DNA from: Floridanema flaviceps
Lineage (GTDB): Bacteria; Cyanobacteriota; Cyanobacteriia; Cyanobacteriales; Aerosakkonemataceae
Reading direction: 5' to 3' (one strand)
DNA: 64,000 bases
Assembly: GCF_041929275.1 (NCBI RefSeq)
Contig: NZ_JBHFNR010000015.1
Shown: positions 53,825 through 62,959 of the stretch, in pieces
Position numbering within the stretch: the stretch's first letter is position 1
Layout: each line of letters begins with the position of its first letter
Notes under the pieces: generated by a model
The model's input: only the letters and a program-made list of their open reading frames with translations
Databases searched by the model: none
What the model was told of the DNA's origin: nothing
Program-made: the position numbers and the translations under genes

Positions 53825-54679
53825 ATGACCAGCGAACCACAGCCTACCGATACCCAGCCCAAGTTATTTCAAGCTATTGGAATTGTACCAGGGAAAGTCA
53901 GGTTTGACTCCGAAACCAATAGAGCATTTGTCAAGTTACAAGGAAAAGAGTACCCCTTGAAATACGCGCCGCGCCAGAAAGGGATGAGAGCTTGGGATGC
54001 ACTAAAACTGGAACTAGGAGAAAATGGAACAAAAGAATTAAGGTTAACGGTATATCCTCAAGTGTTGCATTTTCCAGGGCGCGATAAAACATATATATTA
54101 GGATTCTCACTTGTAGGATTTTCACCAATAAACGGTGATCCTAATTCATCTGATAAGGATGTGTTTGCTGCACAAGATTTTGAATTTAAGCTTTCTGGAT
54201 TGTGGCAATTCATTCCTGTATGTAAAACGCCGTGTATTTCAATTTTTAGGAACTTTAATGAGGAGACTAAAACCAGAATTAAAGTGCTAGACTCTGCACG
54301 AAAAGTTCGATTCATGAAAGCGCAGCATCTTCCATTAATTTGGAGAGATGCTCTTGTCCCACCGTTCCGATTTAATCCAAAGCTTGAGAAGGAAGAGCAG
54401 GGTAAACGTTATTTTGTGGAGATCAAAGCACGGTTCATACCAGGCCGGGATATATTTGGGTTTGAATCCTTGAATGGGATACCTACCGAGGAAATCCCAC
54501 CACACTTCAAACCTGGTAAGGCATTGAAGGCAGAAGCACTGGAATTGAAGAAACAGCAGAAGCAGGCTAAAGCCCAGGAAGCGAGTAACGTCGATGAACC
54601 AGGAAGTGAGCCACCTACTGTTACTGATAAGCCCAAGCCTGTGATCAAAAAGAAGATTGTAGTGCAACCTGCAACTTAA
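53825..54679 (+). CDS. cyanobacterial protein of unknown function with basic tail
   Basis: 284 aa. The residue 10-205 region looks beta-rich and compact (AIGIVPGKVRFDSETNRAF, then GLWQFIPVCKTPCISIFRNF). The tail is Lys/Gln/Ala-rich and likely unstructured (KKQQKQAKAQEAS, KPVIKKKIVV). No known domain is recognised. It stands alone between the ABC genes and the DUF499 gene. The 53573-53824 gap before it holds no gene I can support. Confidence 0.7.
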   Translation: MTSEPQPTDTQPKLFQAIGIVPGKVRFDSETNRAFVKLQGKEYPLKYAPRQKGMRAWDALKLELGENGTKELRLTVYPQVLHFPGRDKTYILGFSLVGFSPINGDPNSSDKDVFAAQDFEFKLSGLWQFIPVCKTPCISIFRNFNEETKTRIKVLDSARKVRFMKAQHLPLIWRDALVPPFRFNPKLEKEEQGKRYFVEIKARFIPGRDIFGFESLNGIPTEEIPPHFKPGKALKAEALELKKQQKQAKAQEASNVDEPGSEPPTVTDKPKPVIKKKIVVQPAT

Positions 54680-54818
54680 GGAAATAGTGCGATCGCTCGC
54701 ACTTTGGATCGCTTGCAACTTGAGTTAATAGCTAAGTGTAAATTGTAAATTTAGCCCTTACTACGGGAAAACTTAAAATAAGACCCCAAACCGTTTGAGG
54801 GAAAAAGAACTAAAAATC

Positions 54819-57800
54819 ATGCTGCCATCCATTTTTCAGACTTGCGTTCCCAGAGAAGAAATCCAACAAGGAGAACTCTCTGTAGAGTTATTCGCCGCCA
54901 AACTGCGATTAGTAGTGGATGGCAAAGCCCCCACAGTTTATCAAGACCCCAAAACCTTCTTCGCCAACACTTTCCCCACAGATGGGATAAAAACCCTGAT
55001 TAAAGAAGTATTCGGGCGCTTAACTGGACAAGCTGCGGGGTCGCCTATTTTGCGGCTGGAAACAAGTTTCGGCGGTGGCAAAACTCACGACGAGATAGCC
55101 CTTTGGCACATTGGCAAACAAGGACGATACATTGAAGGACTGGAACGCTTTGCTGATTTAAACTTAATTCCAGACCGTCCCATACAAGTTGCCGCAGTGG
55201 ATGGTAGGGACTTAGACCCGGAAAATGGCGTTTATCACCCGGAAACGGGCATCAATACTTATACTTTATGGGGTGAAATAGCTTATCAGATTGGTGGAAT
55301 TGAAGGTTATCAATTACTTCGAGGTTCTGACGAGAAAGGTATTAGTCCCGGTACTTCCGTACTGGAACGACTGACAAACGGACAGCCTACCTTAATTATT
55401 CTCGATGAAGTTGCGCGTCATCTGCGATCGGCTAAAGCGAAACAAGTCGGTAAAAGCGACCTATCCGAACAAGTAGTCGCCTTCCTATTCTCCCTAATGG
55501 ATTTAGCCGCTGCTTGCAATAACCTAGTATTTGTCTATTCCCTAGCTTCCGCCTCCGATACCTTTGGCGGAGAAACTACCGAACTACAAGAATTAATTCA
55601 AGCTTCCGCCAGACAAGAAAGAGTTTTAAGTCCCTCCACCGATGTTGAAATCTACAATATTGTCAAACAACGCTTATTTGATAGCGTAAGTGCTAAAGCT
55701 GCTGAAGAGGCGGCGAGAGAATATTTAAACAGCTACCGTGCCAGTCGGATCAATTTGCCAGATGGATGTAAAGATGCTAGATATGCTGAGGCGATCGCAT
55801 CATCTTACCCCTTTCATCCCGAACTTTTCAACCTGCTAACTAAAAAGATTGCCTCTATCCCAGAATTTCAACGCACTAGAGGGGCTTTAAGATTATTCGC
55901 CCAAGTAGTCCGTCACCTCTGGCAGAATACAAACGATTGGATACCGCTAATTCATACGCATCATATTCCAGTCGGATTAGATGCAGAAATTACCAATGAT
56001 TTAACTTCTCGTCTCCAGCGTCCCTTAATGCGAAATCCCATAGGGGCAGATATTTATAACCCAGATGGTAGAGAAGCTTACGCCCAAGTACAAGACGGCG
56101 AATGGATAGCTGCTGGGAAACCTCCCTTTTCTACTTGGGTAGCCCGGACTATTTTCTTACATTCTCTCACTCAAGGAACTTCCTCTGGAATTCGACGGGC
56201 TGAATTAAATTTATCCCTGCTTACACCCGGATTAGAAATTGGATTTGTTGACCGCGCCCTACAGCGACTCAGCGCCGTTGCTTGGTATTTAGATGATGAC
56301 CCAATTACCTCAATTTCTCGGTTCAAAGAAGAACCTTCTATTAACAAAATCATTGCTGAAGAGAAAGAACAAGTTGGCAGAAGTGAAGCCAAAGATGATT
56401 TAAGAAATCGTCGAGATAGCATCTTCGCCAATAAATTCTTTACTCTTGTCTCTTCCCCAGAAAATGCGTCTAATGTAGACGATGACCCCGATTATGTGGC
56501 ATTATGCGTGATTGATTTTGATGAAGCCACTGTTTCTGCTACCACAGACCCTCCACCTCATTTAGTCGAGCAAATATTTAATAATACGGGTGAATCTGGG
56601 AAATTTCGTACTTTCCGCAATCGCTTATTATTCTTAGTAGCTAATCGGCAAGAGTTAGAACGCGCTATAGATAATGCTAGGGAATATAAAGCAATTCAAA
56701 ATATCCTTAAAAGTCAAAATCGGTTAAATGATTTATCGGAAAATCAACAAAAACAACTAAAGCACAAACAAGGCGAAATGGATTTAGCGGTACGCATATC
56801 TTTAACTAATGCTTATCGTCATTTATTCTATCCGGCTAACGATTCTGTGAAAGCCCCCAAAGGGTTGATGCACTATGTATTAGCTGCCCAAGAATCTAGC
56901 GAGGTAAAAGGGAAGAATAATCAACAAGATGTGATTTTAAAAGCCCTCAAAGATTGTCAGAAAATTCGATCGGAAGATGCTAAACCTTTTGCCCCTGCTT
57001 ACATTATGCAAAAAGTTTGGCCTTCCGGTTTAGATTATTGGACAACAAAAGCTTTGAAAGAAGCTTTTTCTAAAGATTTGAGTTTAAATATTTTGCAGGA
57101 TGTAGAAGTTTCCAAACTGCGCGATACCCTTCGTCAAGGGTTAGAGGCGGGACAATGGGATATGAAAGTCGGAGAACGCCTCTTCATTAAAATCGATGAC
57201 AGTAAGCTCACTTTACCAGAAACGATCGAATTTAGCGATCGCACAATCCTCTACCGTCGAGGCATTCTCGAACCCCCCAAACCCAAAGAAATCGAACTTA
57301 GCGCCCAACTGATGCCCTCAACAGAACCCACAAAACCTGTAAGAGTGCGCTGGAAGGCAAAAGGGGCGTTCACTGTTCGCCTTTACCAAGAGGGGACGCT
57401 AGTACAGGGCGATTTTCGTCCTTCTGATGAGTATGAAGCGAAAGTTAGCAACACGACAGTTTTTCGGGTAGTTGCTGACTACGGTAACGGGGAAACCGCC
57501 GAAAAGGAAACGCGAGTAGTTATTGCAGTTCCCGGAAGAACACCCACTGTTAGCAATGGCAGTGGTACTTACACCGTAGGCGGCGGTAGTTTAGGGACGT
57601 TGTTTGATGCCAAGCCCGACATTATAGAATTAGATGGTAGCGTGAATACTGCTTTTAATGCGTTGATCGATCGCTGCACGGATAATAAAGTACAAGGTAT
57701 CGAATCCCTAGAACTATCCGTCAGTCAAATTGTAGATTACCGTAAACTAGGGACAACAATTCCTTTATTAACTCGCTTCAAATTGCACATTGACCAAACA

Positions 57801-58055
57801 GTTATGATTCAAACAGGCGACCAGTTTGTAAGATTAGAATATCAAGGGCCGATTCGGGGTTTCCAAACCTTTTTTACTACTATTAATAGTTTACTAAATA
57901 CCCCAGATGTGCAAGCCAACGTCAGCCTGAAAATTTCCTTTGAATTTCAACCAGCAATTCAACCACAAGGAACAGAACTTAATACAATTAAACAGACGCT
58001 TAATCGCAATCCGGTCAATCGCTTGAATCTGGTTGTTAAGGTGACGTATGGATAA
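54819..58055 (+). CDS. DUF499-type P-loop ATPase of a defence-like module
   Basis: 1078 aa from ATG 54819, giving the family-typical MLPSIFQTCVPREEI; a TTG at 54795 is in frame but unlikely. The P-loop reads ETSFGGGKTHDEIALWH, where the residue after GGGKT is His rather than a small residue, as is usual for DUF499. The Walker B region is PTLIILDEVARHL. The C-terminal third has beta-rich modules (LSAQLMPSTEPTKPVRVRWK). DUF499 ATPases are found with DUF1156 methylases in putative anti-phage modules (Hma-type arrangements). The DUF1156-type gene lies 2 kb downstream here. Confidence 0.88.
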   Translation: MLPSIFQTCVPREEIQQGELSVELFAAKLRLVVDGKAPTVYQDPKTFFANTFPTDGIKTLIKEVFGRLTGQAAGSPILRLETSFGGGKTHDEIALWHIGKQGRYIEGLERFADLNLIPDRPIQVAAVDGRDLDPENGVYHPETGINTYTLWGEIAYQIGGIEGYQLLRGSDEKGISPGTSVLERLTNGQPTLIILDEVARHLRSAKAKQVGKSDLSEQVVAFLFSLMDLAAACNNLVFVYSLASASDTFGGETTELQELIQASARQERVLSPSTDVEIYNIVKQRLFDSVSAKAAEEAAREYLNSYRASRINLPDGCKDARYAEAIASSYPFHPELFNLLTKKIASIPEFQRTRGALRLFAQVVRHLWQNTNDWIPLIHTHHIPVGLDAEITNDLTSRLQRPLMRNPIGADIYNPDGREAYAQVQDGEWIAAGKPPFSTWVARTIFLHSLTQGTSSGIRRAELNLSLLTPGLEIGFVDRALQRLSAVAWYLDDDPITSISRFKEEPSINKIIAEEKEQVGRSEAKDDLRNRRDSIFANKFFTLVSSPENASNVDDDPDYVALCVIDFDEATVSATTDPPPHLVEQIFNNTGESGKFRTFRNRLLFLVANRQELERAIDNAREYKAIQNILKSQNRLNDLSENQQKQLKHKQGEMDLAVRISLTNAYRHLFYPANDSVKAPKGLMHYVLAAQESSEVKGKNNQQDVILKALKDCQKIRSEDAKPFAPAYIMQKVWPSGLDYWTTKALKEAFSKDLSLNILQDVEVSKLRDTLRQGLEAGQWDMKVGERLFIKIDDSKLTLPETIEFSDRTILYRRGILEPPKPKEIELSAQLMPSTEPTKPVRVRWKAKGAFTVRLYQEGTLVQGDFRPSDEYEAKVSNTTVFRVVADYGNGETAEKETRVVIAVPGRTPTVSNGSGTYTVGGGSLGTLFDAKPDIIELDGSVNTAFNALIDRCTDNKVQGIESLELSVSQIVDYRKLGTTIPLLTRFKLHIDQTVMIQTGDQFVRLEYQGPIRGFQTFFTTINSLLNTPDVQANVSLKISFEFQPAIQPQGTELNTIKQTLNRNPVNRLNLVVKVTYG

Positions 58056-58074
58056 GAACAGGTTGGTTTTATTG

Positions 58075-58205
58075 TAGTGCGAGCATCTTGCTCGCCATTC
58101 AATTCCCGATATAAAATTGTTCTTCCGTAGTGCGAGCATCTTGCTCGCCATTCAATTTCCGATATAGAATTATTCTTCTGTAGTGCGAGCATCTTGCTCG
58201 CTAAA
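58075..58205. repeat. 53-bp tandem repeats with palindrome GCGAGCATCTTGCTCGC
   Basis: The 17-nt palindrome (GCGAGCA-TCT-TGCTCGC) occurs at 58079-58095, 58132-58148 and 58185-58201, exactly 53 nt apart. The intervening CATTCAATTcCCGATATA...TTCT sequence is also repeated. Further single copies are at 59125-59141, 63534-63550 and, as a variant, 59169-59186. Confidence 0.88.
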
Positions 58206-58206
58206 A

Positions 58207-58257
58207 TTTATTAACCCTAAACGTTTATTAACCCCAAACGTTTATTAACCCCAAGCA
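58207..58257. repeat. three 17-bp tandem repeats
   Basis: TTTATTAACCCTAAACG and two close variants follow head to tail at 58207, 58224 and 58241, immediately after the 53-bp repeats and 23 nt before the next start. Confidence 0.75.
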
Positions 58258-58279
58258 AGACGCTCCCATTCCCGGAAAT

Positions 58280-58708
58280 ATGCAAGAGTTCCAGTTAAGA
58301 ATCGTTCCCTTAGATAACAACAATTTTGCTTTAGAATTGTACCAATGTGCTTATAAAAAAGCCGGAGAAAAAAAGCGTCCTGCTGCCAAAAGAATTGGAC
58401 GACTCAAAGGTAATGCTTTAGTACAAGCAAGAACAGTAATTTACAGCCTATTAAAAGCGAACAATTACGATCCAAAAACCTTATCACATCAACGACAAGC
58501 ACCTTATATTTTATCAGAAGATTCCGGCGTAAACTTAGCAATTTTATTTCAGGCATTACAACCACTTTCCAAACCAGAAAGAATTGCTAATATCACTTCT
58601 GGAGTCATGGCAATGAGTAATGAAGAAGCTCATTACTGGTTCGCCAAAATAGCAAATGGAAAGCGGTCTACTGCATTAAAAGCTTTGCGAATTTTACTAG
58701 GGGATTAA
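58280..58708 (+). CDS. small protein of the DUF499/DUF1156 module (DUF7680-like)
   Basis: 142 aa. FQLRIVPLDNNNFALELYQ at the start and LAILFQALQPLSKPERIANI with MSNEEAHYWFAKIANGKR and ALKALRILL at the end resemble a small protein I have seen beside DUF499 and DUF1156 genes (DUF7680-like; recalled pattern, unverified). It sits between the ATPase and the methylase on the same strand. Probably an accessory subunit. Confidence 0.65.
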   Translation: MQEFQLRIVPLDNNNFALELYQCAYKKAGEKKRPAAKRIGRLKGNALVQARTVIYSLLKANNYDPKTLSHQRQAPYILSEDSGVNLAILFQALQPLSKPERIANITSGVMAMSNEEAHYWFAKIANGKRSTALKALRILLGD

Positions 58709-58725
58709 TCTTGGAGTAAAAGAAC

Positions 58726-59109
58726 ATGAAACTCTCTGATTTGTCTGATGAAACTTTGAATAAAATTAAATCTCTGCGGTGGGATAGAATTATTGAGAAA
58801 CATGAAGGGCCTGAACGCTGGTCATCAGTTCTTGAATATTATAACCCCGAATTTATGAAAATTGAGGGGCGTTGGGTATTGTTACCAATAGAGCGAGAAA
58901 ATCATACAAATATAACAATTTTACGCACAATTTGGAGTGCAGATGGTAACTCGCTAACGCTGTTCTTGAAAGATACAACCTTTGGTGATGGTGAGTTTTT
59001 AGCTGGATTTATGGCGGTTTGTGATAAACTAAAATACGAGGAATTTTTTATCGCCATTTTATACCACGAATGGTTTATAATTGAGCGAGGAGATGCTTTT
59101 GATGGATAA
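58726..59109 (+). CDS. small unknown protein within the defence-like module
   Basis: 127 aa, start preceded by GGAGTAAAAGAAC. It is rich in Trp and aromatic residues (RWSSVLEYYNPEFMKIEGRW) with an acidic C-terminus. There is no known family. It lies 17 nt after the previous gene and is followed by a 117-nt gap with two copies of the palindromic repeat. It could be cargo rather than a system component. Confidence 0.65.
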   Translation: MKLSDLSDETLNKIKSLRWDRIIEKHEGPERWSSVLEYYNPEFMKIEGRWVLLPIERENHTNITILRTIWSADGNSLTLFLKDTTFGDGEFLAGFMAVCDKLKYEEFFIAILYHEWFIIERGDAFDG

Positions 59110-59124
59110 ATTATATATCAAATA

Positions 59125-59186
59125 GCGAGCAAGATGCTCGCACTCCAAATATATCGAATCATGGGAGTGCGAGCGTCCCCGCTCGC
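59125..59186. repeat. dispersed palindrome, two copies
   Basis: GCGAGCAAGATGCTCGC at 59125-59141 is the inverted form of the 58075-58205 repeat. GCGAGCGTCCCCGCTCGC at 59169-59186 is a variant with changed arms that keep pairing, i.e. compensatory changes. Confidence 0.75.
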
Positions 59187-59226
59187 TGGCGTAAAAAGGT
59201 TTACTACTTTTAGGAGCATTGATTTT

Positions 59227-59526
59227 ATGACACAAGAAACAAACATTAAGATTGATGTACGTGCTGCTGTTTATGCTGCCGAAAATTATCTGAATTCACT
59301 TCAGGATAAAATAGGAACGGGAATTCAAGATGTCAGACTAGAGGAGGTTGAACTATCAGAAGATAAAACATATTGGCTAATTACAATAGGATTTAATCGA
59401 TTAACCGATACTGCTAATAATCCTCTAGGACTTCCAGCTATTCCTCAACACGAACGCGAATATAAAATTTTCAAGATAGATACAACAACTGGAGAAGTTA
59501 AATCAATGAAAATTAGACAGCCATGA
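59227..59526 (+). CDS. small PepSY-like protein paired with a PIN protein
   Basis: 99 aa from ATG 59227, supported by AGGAG eleven bases upstream; the longer frame from 59134 starts inside the repeat and is rejected. VRAAVYAAENYLNSLQ followed by YWLITIGFN and YKIFKIDTTTGEVKSMKI resembles a PepSY-type alpha/beta fold. It overlaps the PIN gene by 4 nt (ATGA). The pair has toxin-antitoxin-like organisation, with this as the possible immunity or partner protein; that role is inferred. Confidence 0.7.
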   Translation: MTQETNIKIDVRAAVYAAENYLNSLQDKIGTGIQDVRLEEVELSEDKTYWLITIGFNRLTDTANNPLGLPAIPQHEREYKIFKIDTTTGEVKSMKIRQP

Positions 59527-60026
59527 ACGAGTTTATTCGTTCCTTATTAGGACGCTACAAACAACAAGGAATTTTAATTGATACTAATATTCTGCTTCTT
59601 TTGTTTGTCGGTACGGTGAATCGTTCGCGCATCTCGCAATTTAATCGCACCGAAAAGTTTACTCCCGAAGATTATGATTTACTAGTGAGGATTTTGTTAT
59701 TTTTTCAGAGAATTGTTACAACACCCAATATTCTGACAGAAGTAAACAGTCTGATTAATGGGATTGGAGAACCAGAACGTTCTCGCTGTTTAGAGATATT
59801 TGCAAATATTGTTAACGAAAAGCTATCTGAATTTTATATAGAAAGTACTTCAGCAGTAAAATTAGAAAACTTTACTAAGTTTGGATTAACAGATTGTGGA
59901 ATTATTAGTATAGCTAGAGATAAATATTTAGTTTTAACCGATGACTTTAAACTAGCGAATTATTTACAGACTATTAACATTGATGTCATTAACTTTGAGC
60001 ATATTCGTAGAACAGGATGGAAATAA
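59523..60026 (+). CDS. PIN-domain ribonuclease-like protein
   Basis: 167 aa. PIN acidic residues are visible in ILIDTNILLLLF (first Asp), TPNILTEVNSL (Glu), TDCGIISIA (Asp) and LTDDFKLANYL (last Asp pair). PIN proteins are Mg-dependent RNases, often toxins. It overlaps the upstream small gene by 4 nt and the DUF1156-type frame at its 3-prime end. Whether it belongs to the defence module or is an inserted toxin-antitoxin pair is unclear. Confidence 0.82.
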   Translation: MNEFIRSLLGRYKQQGILIDTNILLLLFVGTVNRSRISQFNRTEKFTPEDYDLLVRILLFFQRIVTTPNILTEVNSLINGIGEPERSRCLEIFANIVNEKLSEFYIESTSAVKLENFTKFGLTDCGIISIARDKYLVLTDDFKLANYLQTINIDVINFEHIRRTGWK

Positions 60027-60028
60027 AT

Positions 60029-62857
60029 ATGAGTGACTCACCTCGCAAACGCCCCCCAGTTTTCATCGAAAAAATTATGCCAGTCGAACTGCTCAACGAG
60101 CAAGTTTATTACGAACATGGGGGAAACCCATTTAAGGGACTGCATCGCTGGTATTCGCGCAAACCTTTATCATTTTCTCGCGCTTCCGTGTTGGGTTCGA
60201 TTTTGCCAGCAGATGTGACGATGGAAGAGTTTAAATATCTGTTAGGTTTGGAACTGGGAAAAGAGGTAAAACTCTACAAAACGCCGCCGTCTTCGGTGCG
60301 AATTCAGAAGGTGCAGGATTATTGCGAGAAAGTTTGGGGAACTCGCACGCCGACGATTTTAGATGCGTTTGCGGGTGGGGGAAGTATTCCCTTTGAAGCG
60401 GCGAGATATGGGTTAAATGTATTAGCTTCTGATTTGAATCCTGTAGCGGTAGTGACGATGAAAGCGGCGATGGAATATCCGCTGAAATTTGGGCCAGATT
60501 TGCAGGAGGATATTGATAAATGGGTGAAGTGGGTAGGGGATGAGGCGGAGAAAAGATTAGCTGAGTTTTTCCCTTCTTTACCGGGGGAAACGGTGCAGAA
60601 TTATTTATGGGCGCATACGGTTGTTTGTCCGAGTTGTGAGTCGGTTGTTCCGTTGAGTCCGAATTGGTGGTTGAGTAAAAGTAGCAATTATGCTGGGAAA
60701 GGACAAGCGAGAAAAGTTACGAGTGATTGGTATGCAGTGAAACCTATTCCTAATCCTGAGAAGAAGCGAGTTGATTTTGAATTAATGAAGGGAAGGAAGG
60801 GGAAAGGGACAACAATTGTAACTGATGACGGTGAGTATGACCCAGATACGATGATTACAATTAATAGAGGAGATGGTAAATGCCTGAATTGTGGCAATGT
60901 TATTGATAGCAATTATATTGATGAAAAACTTTTATCTAAAGAATTTGATTATCTCCTTTATGCTGTAGCTTATAAAAAAGGAAATAGTAATTTAGAGTTT
61001 AGGTTGCCAACAGATATTGACTTGCAAGGGATTGAAAAAAATAAAATTGCTCTAGATAAGTATTGGTATGAACATTCGGATTTAATCCCGTCAGAATCAC
61101 TTTTACAAGGTCAAGATACTCGTTGTTATAACCGAGGTGTAAGGAACTGGCATCAGCTTTTTAACCCACGTCAACTTTTTTCAATTATAAAGTATGCGGA
61201 AATAATCAATGAAACAAAGGCATTGATTCAGGTTGAGTATCAATGGGAGAAAGCAGAAGCGATAAGCACTTATTTAGCTTTGGTTTTAAATAGATGTGTT
61301 GATGCAAACTGTAGACTAGCTCATTGGAGTGGAACTACTTGCCAAATTCAGCTTTCTACAGGCCAGCACTCTCTAAACTTAATGTGGAACTATCCAGAAG
61401 TCAATGGAGCTATTCGTCTATGGAATTGGTGCGTAGATGCTTTGACTTCAGATTATACAAAACTTTGTCAGTTATTTGGCACAAAGCCTCACTCTACAGG
61501 TTTACCCGGAATCGAACAATACAACCCCAAAACTATTCAAATTGAAGCAGCATCAGCTGATAGCCTTTATCATATTCCTGATAATTCAGTAGATGCCATT
61601 ATCACCGACCCACCTTACTATGCCACTATCCAATATGCTGAACTCTCAGACTTCTTCTACGTCTGGCTAAAACGAACATTAGGCGATATCTTCCCAGATT
61701 TATTCTATTTAGAACTCACCGACAAAGACCGAGAAGCCGTAGCCAACCCGTCCCGCTTCCGCAACATGGGCGAATCTCCAGAAATCCTCGCCAACCGAGA
61801 CTACGAAGCAAAAATGGCACTCGCCTTCGCCGAATACTACCGCGTTTTGCGAGACGACGGCGTAATGACCGTCCAATTCAACCACAAAGAATCCGGCGCG
61901 TGGGATGTCCTCGCCAAATCTCTCATCGATGCAGGCTTCGAGATTACCGCATCATGGGCAGTCAGCACCGAAAACCCCCAAAACCTGCACCAAGCCCAGA
62001 AAAACTCCGTCTCCAGTACCGTCCTGTTAGTTTGCCGCAAACGCGACCCCAACGCCGAACAAGCTTGGTGGGATGACTTGCGCCCGGAAGTCGCCAACCT
62101 CGTCGAACAACGCGCCCCGGAATTTGAAGCCAACGACATCACCGGAATTGACCTGTACCTCAGCGCCTTTGGCCCCGCCTTAAACGTTTTCAGCCGTTCC
62201 TACCCCATCCTCGACAGTAGCGGCGAAGAAGTCCGCCCGGAAGTCGCCTTCGCGGAAGCCAGAAAAGCCATCGCATCCTACCGCTTCCGCAAACTCGCCC
62301 AAACCGACACTGCCGGGTTTGACCCCTTAACCCAATGCTATCTCCTCGCCTGGGATGCCTTCCGCGCCAGAGAGTTCCCCTTCGATGAAGCCCGACAACT
62401 CGCTTTAGCCATTGGCGGTTTCAACGTTTCCGACTTAGCCAAAACCTACAAACTTCTCGACTCCGCCAGCGGAACTTGCAAATTCCTCACTCCCCAACAA
62501 CGCTTCAAAAAACGCGCCTTTTCCATCAACGAACAGGAATTTTCCGCCCGCTATTTAGTCGATGGACTCCATGCCATTATCGCCATTTACTTAGAAGAAG
62601 AAAGCATCCAACCCGTCCGCCGTTTTATGAAAGCTACCGGGTTAGTCAGCAACGATATGTTCATGCGAACCATTGAAGTCGCGCTGAAAGTAATTCCCCG
62701 AATTGGAGATGAAAAGAAACGCATCCCAGAAGAAAAAGCGTTGTTAGATTTGTGGTTAGCGATGGATGAAATTAAAGCGAAAGTTGTGGTGGAACAATTA
62801 GAGTTACCGTTGCAATACGGACAATTGAGTTTAGATTTAGATTTGGGTGACGGTTAA
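60029..62857 (+). CDS. DUF1156-type Zn-ribbon DNA methylase
   Basis: 942 aa from ATG 60029; ATG 60017 is also possible and would overlap the PIN stop. The N-terminal DUF1156-like part is PPVFIEKIMPVELLNEQVYY with HRWYSRKPLSFSRA. Motif I is LDAFAGGGSIPFEA, followed by DLNPVAVV. Cys pairs CPSCES and CLNCGN suggest a Zn ribbon. Motif IV is ITDPPYYATIQYAELSDFFYVW. The C-terminal half continues with DRDYEAKMALAFAEYYRVL. The predicted activity is amino-methylation of DNA. With the DUF499 ATPase it resembles Hma-type defence sets; a helicase component, if any, is not adjacent within the window. GC content rises in the second half of the gene. Confidence 0.9.
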   Translation: MSDSPRKRPPVFIEKIMPVELLNEQVYYEHGGNPFKGLHRWYSRKPLSFSRASVLGSILPADVTMEEFKYLLGLELGKEVKLYKTPPSSVRIQKVQDYCEKVWGTRTPTILDAFAGGGSIPFEAARYGLNVLASDLNPVAVVTMKAAMEYPLKFGPDLQEDIDKWVKWVGDEAEKRLAEFFPSLPGETVQNYLWAHTVVCPSCESVVPLSPNWWLSKSSNYAGKGQARKVTSDWYAVKPIPNPEKKRVDFELMKGRKGKGTTIVTDDGEYDPDTMITINRGDGKCLNCGNVIDSNYIDEKLLSKEFDYLLYAVAYKKGNSNLEFRLPTDIDLQGIEKNKIALDKYWYEHSDLIPSESLLQGQDTRCYNRGVRNWHQLFNPRQLFSIIKYAEIINETKALIQVEYQWEKAEAISTYLALVLNRCVDANCRLAHWSGTTCQIQLSTGQHSLNLMWNYPEVNGAIRLWNWCVDALTSDYTKLCQLFGTKPHSTGLPGIEQYNPKTIQIEAASADSLYHIPDNSVDAIITDPPYYATIQYAELSDFFYVWLKRTLGDIFPDLFYLELTDKDREAVANPSRFRNMGESPEILANRDYEAKMALAFAEYYRVLRDDGVMTVQFNHKESGAWDVLAKSLIDAGFEITASWAVSTENPQNLHQAQKNSVSSTVLLVCRKRDPNAEQAWWDDLRPEVANLVEQRAPEFEANDITGIDLYLSAFGPALNVFSRSYPILDSSGEEVRPEVAFAEARKAIASYRFRKLAQTDTAGFDPLTQCYLLAWDAFRAREFPFDEARQLALAIGGFNVSDLAKTYKLLDSASGTCKFLTPQQRFKKRAFSINEQEFSARYLVDGLHAIIAIYLEEESIQPVRRFMKATGLVSNDMFMRTIEVALKVIPRIGDEKKRIPEEKALLDLWLAMDEIKAKVVVEQLELPLQYGQLSLDLDLGDG

Positions 62858-62868
62858 CAGTTAACTAT

Positions 62869-62959
62869 TAGACCTCTCCAAAAAAGATTGTAGAGACGTT
62901 GAATGCAACGTCTCTACAAAGGTTTCAGACAACGCAACTTTAATTTCTGGAGAGGTCTA
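62869..62959. mobile_element. MITE-like element 3
   Basis: 91 bp with perfect inverted ends TAGACCTCTCCA (62869-62880) and TGGAGAGGTCTA (62948-62959). An internal perfect palindrome TGTAGAGACGTTG-AATG-CAACGTCTCTACA spans 62889-62918 (shown as landmarks). The right end provides the TAG stop codon of the convergent DUF29 gene. Confidence 0.75.

Noticed and set aside
53617..53862. 81-codon minus-strand frame in the gap before the 53825 gene
   Set aside because: Its only ATG lies inside the oppositely oriented 53825 gene. The C-terminal part looks mildly protein-like but no valid start exists.
54335..54718. Minus-strand 127-codon frame over the 53825 gene
   Set aside because: Antisense, Phe/Leu-rich by-product of the Lys/Gln-rich coding strand.
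58075..58205. Tandem 53-bp repeats considered as a CRISPR
   Set aside because: Only three units, with the interval sequence also repeated; the same palindrome is dispersed elsewhere.
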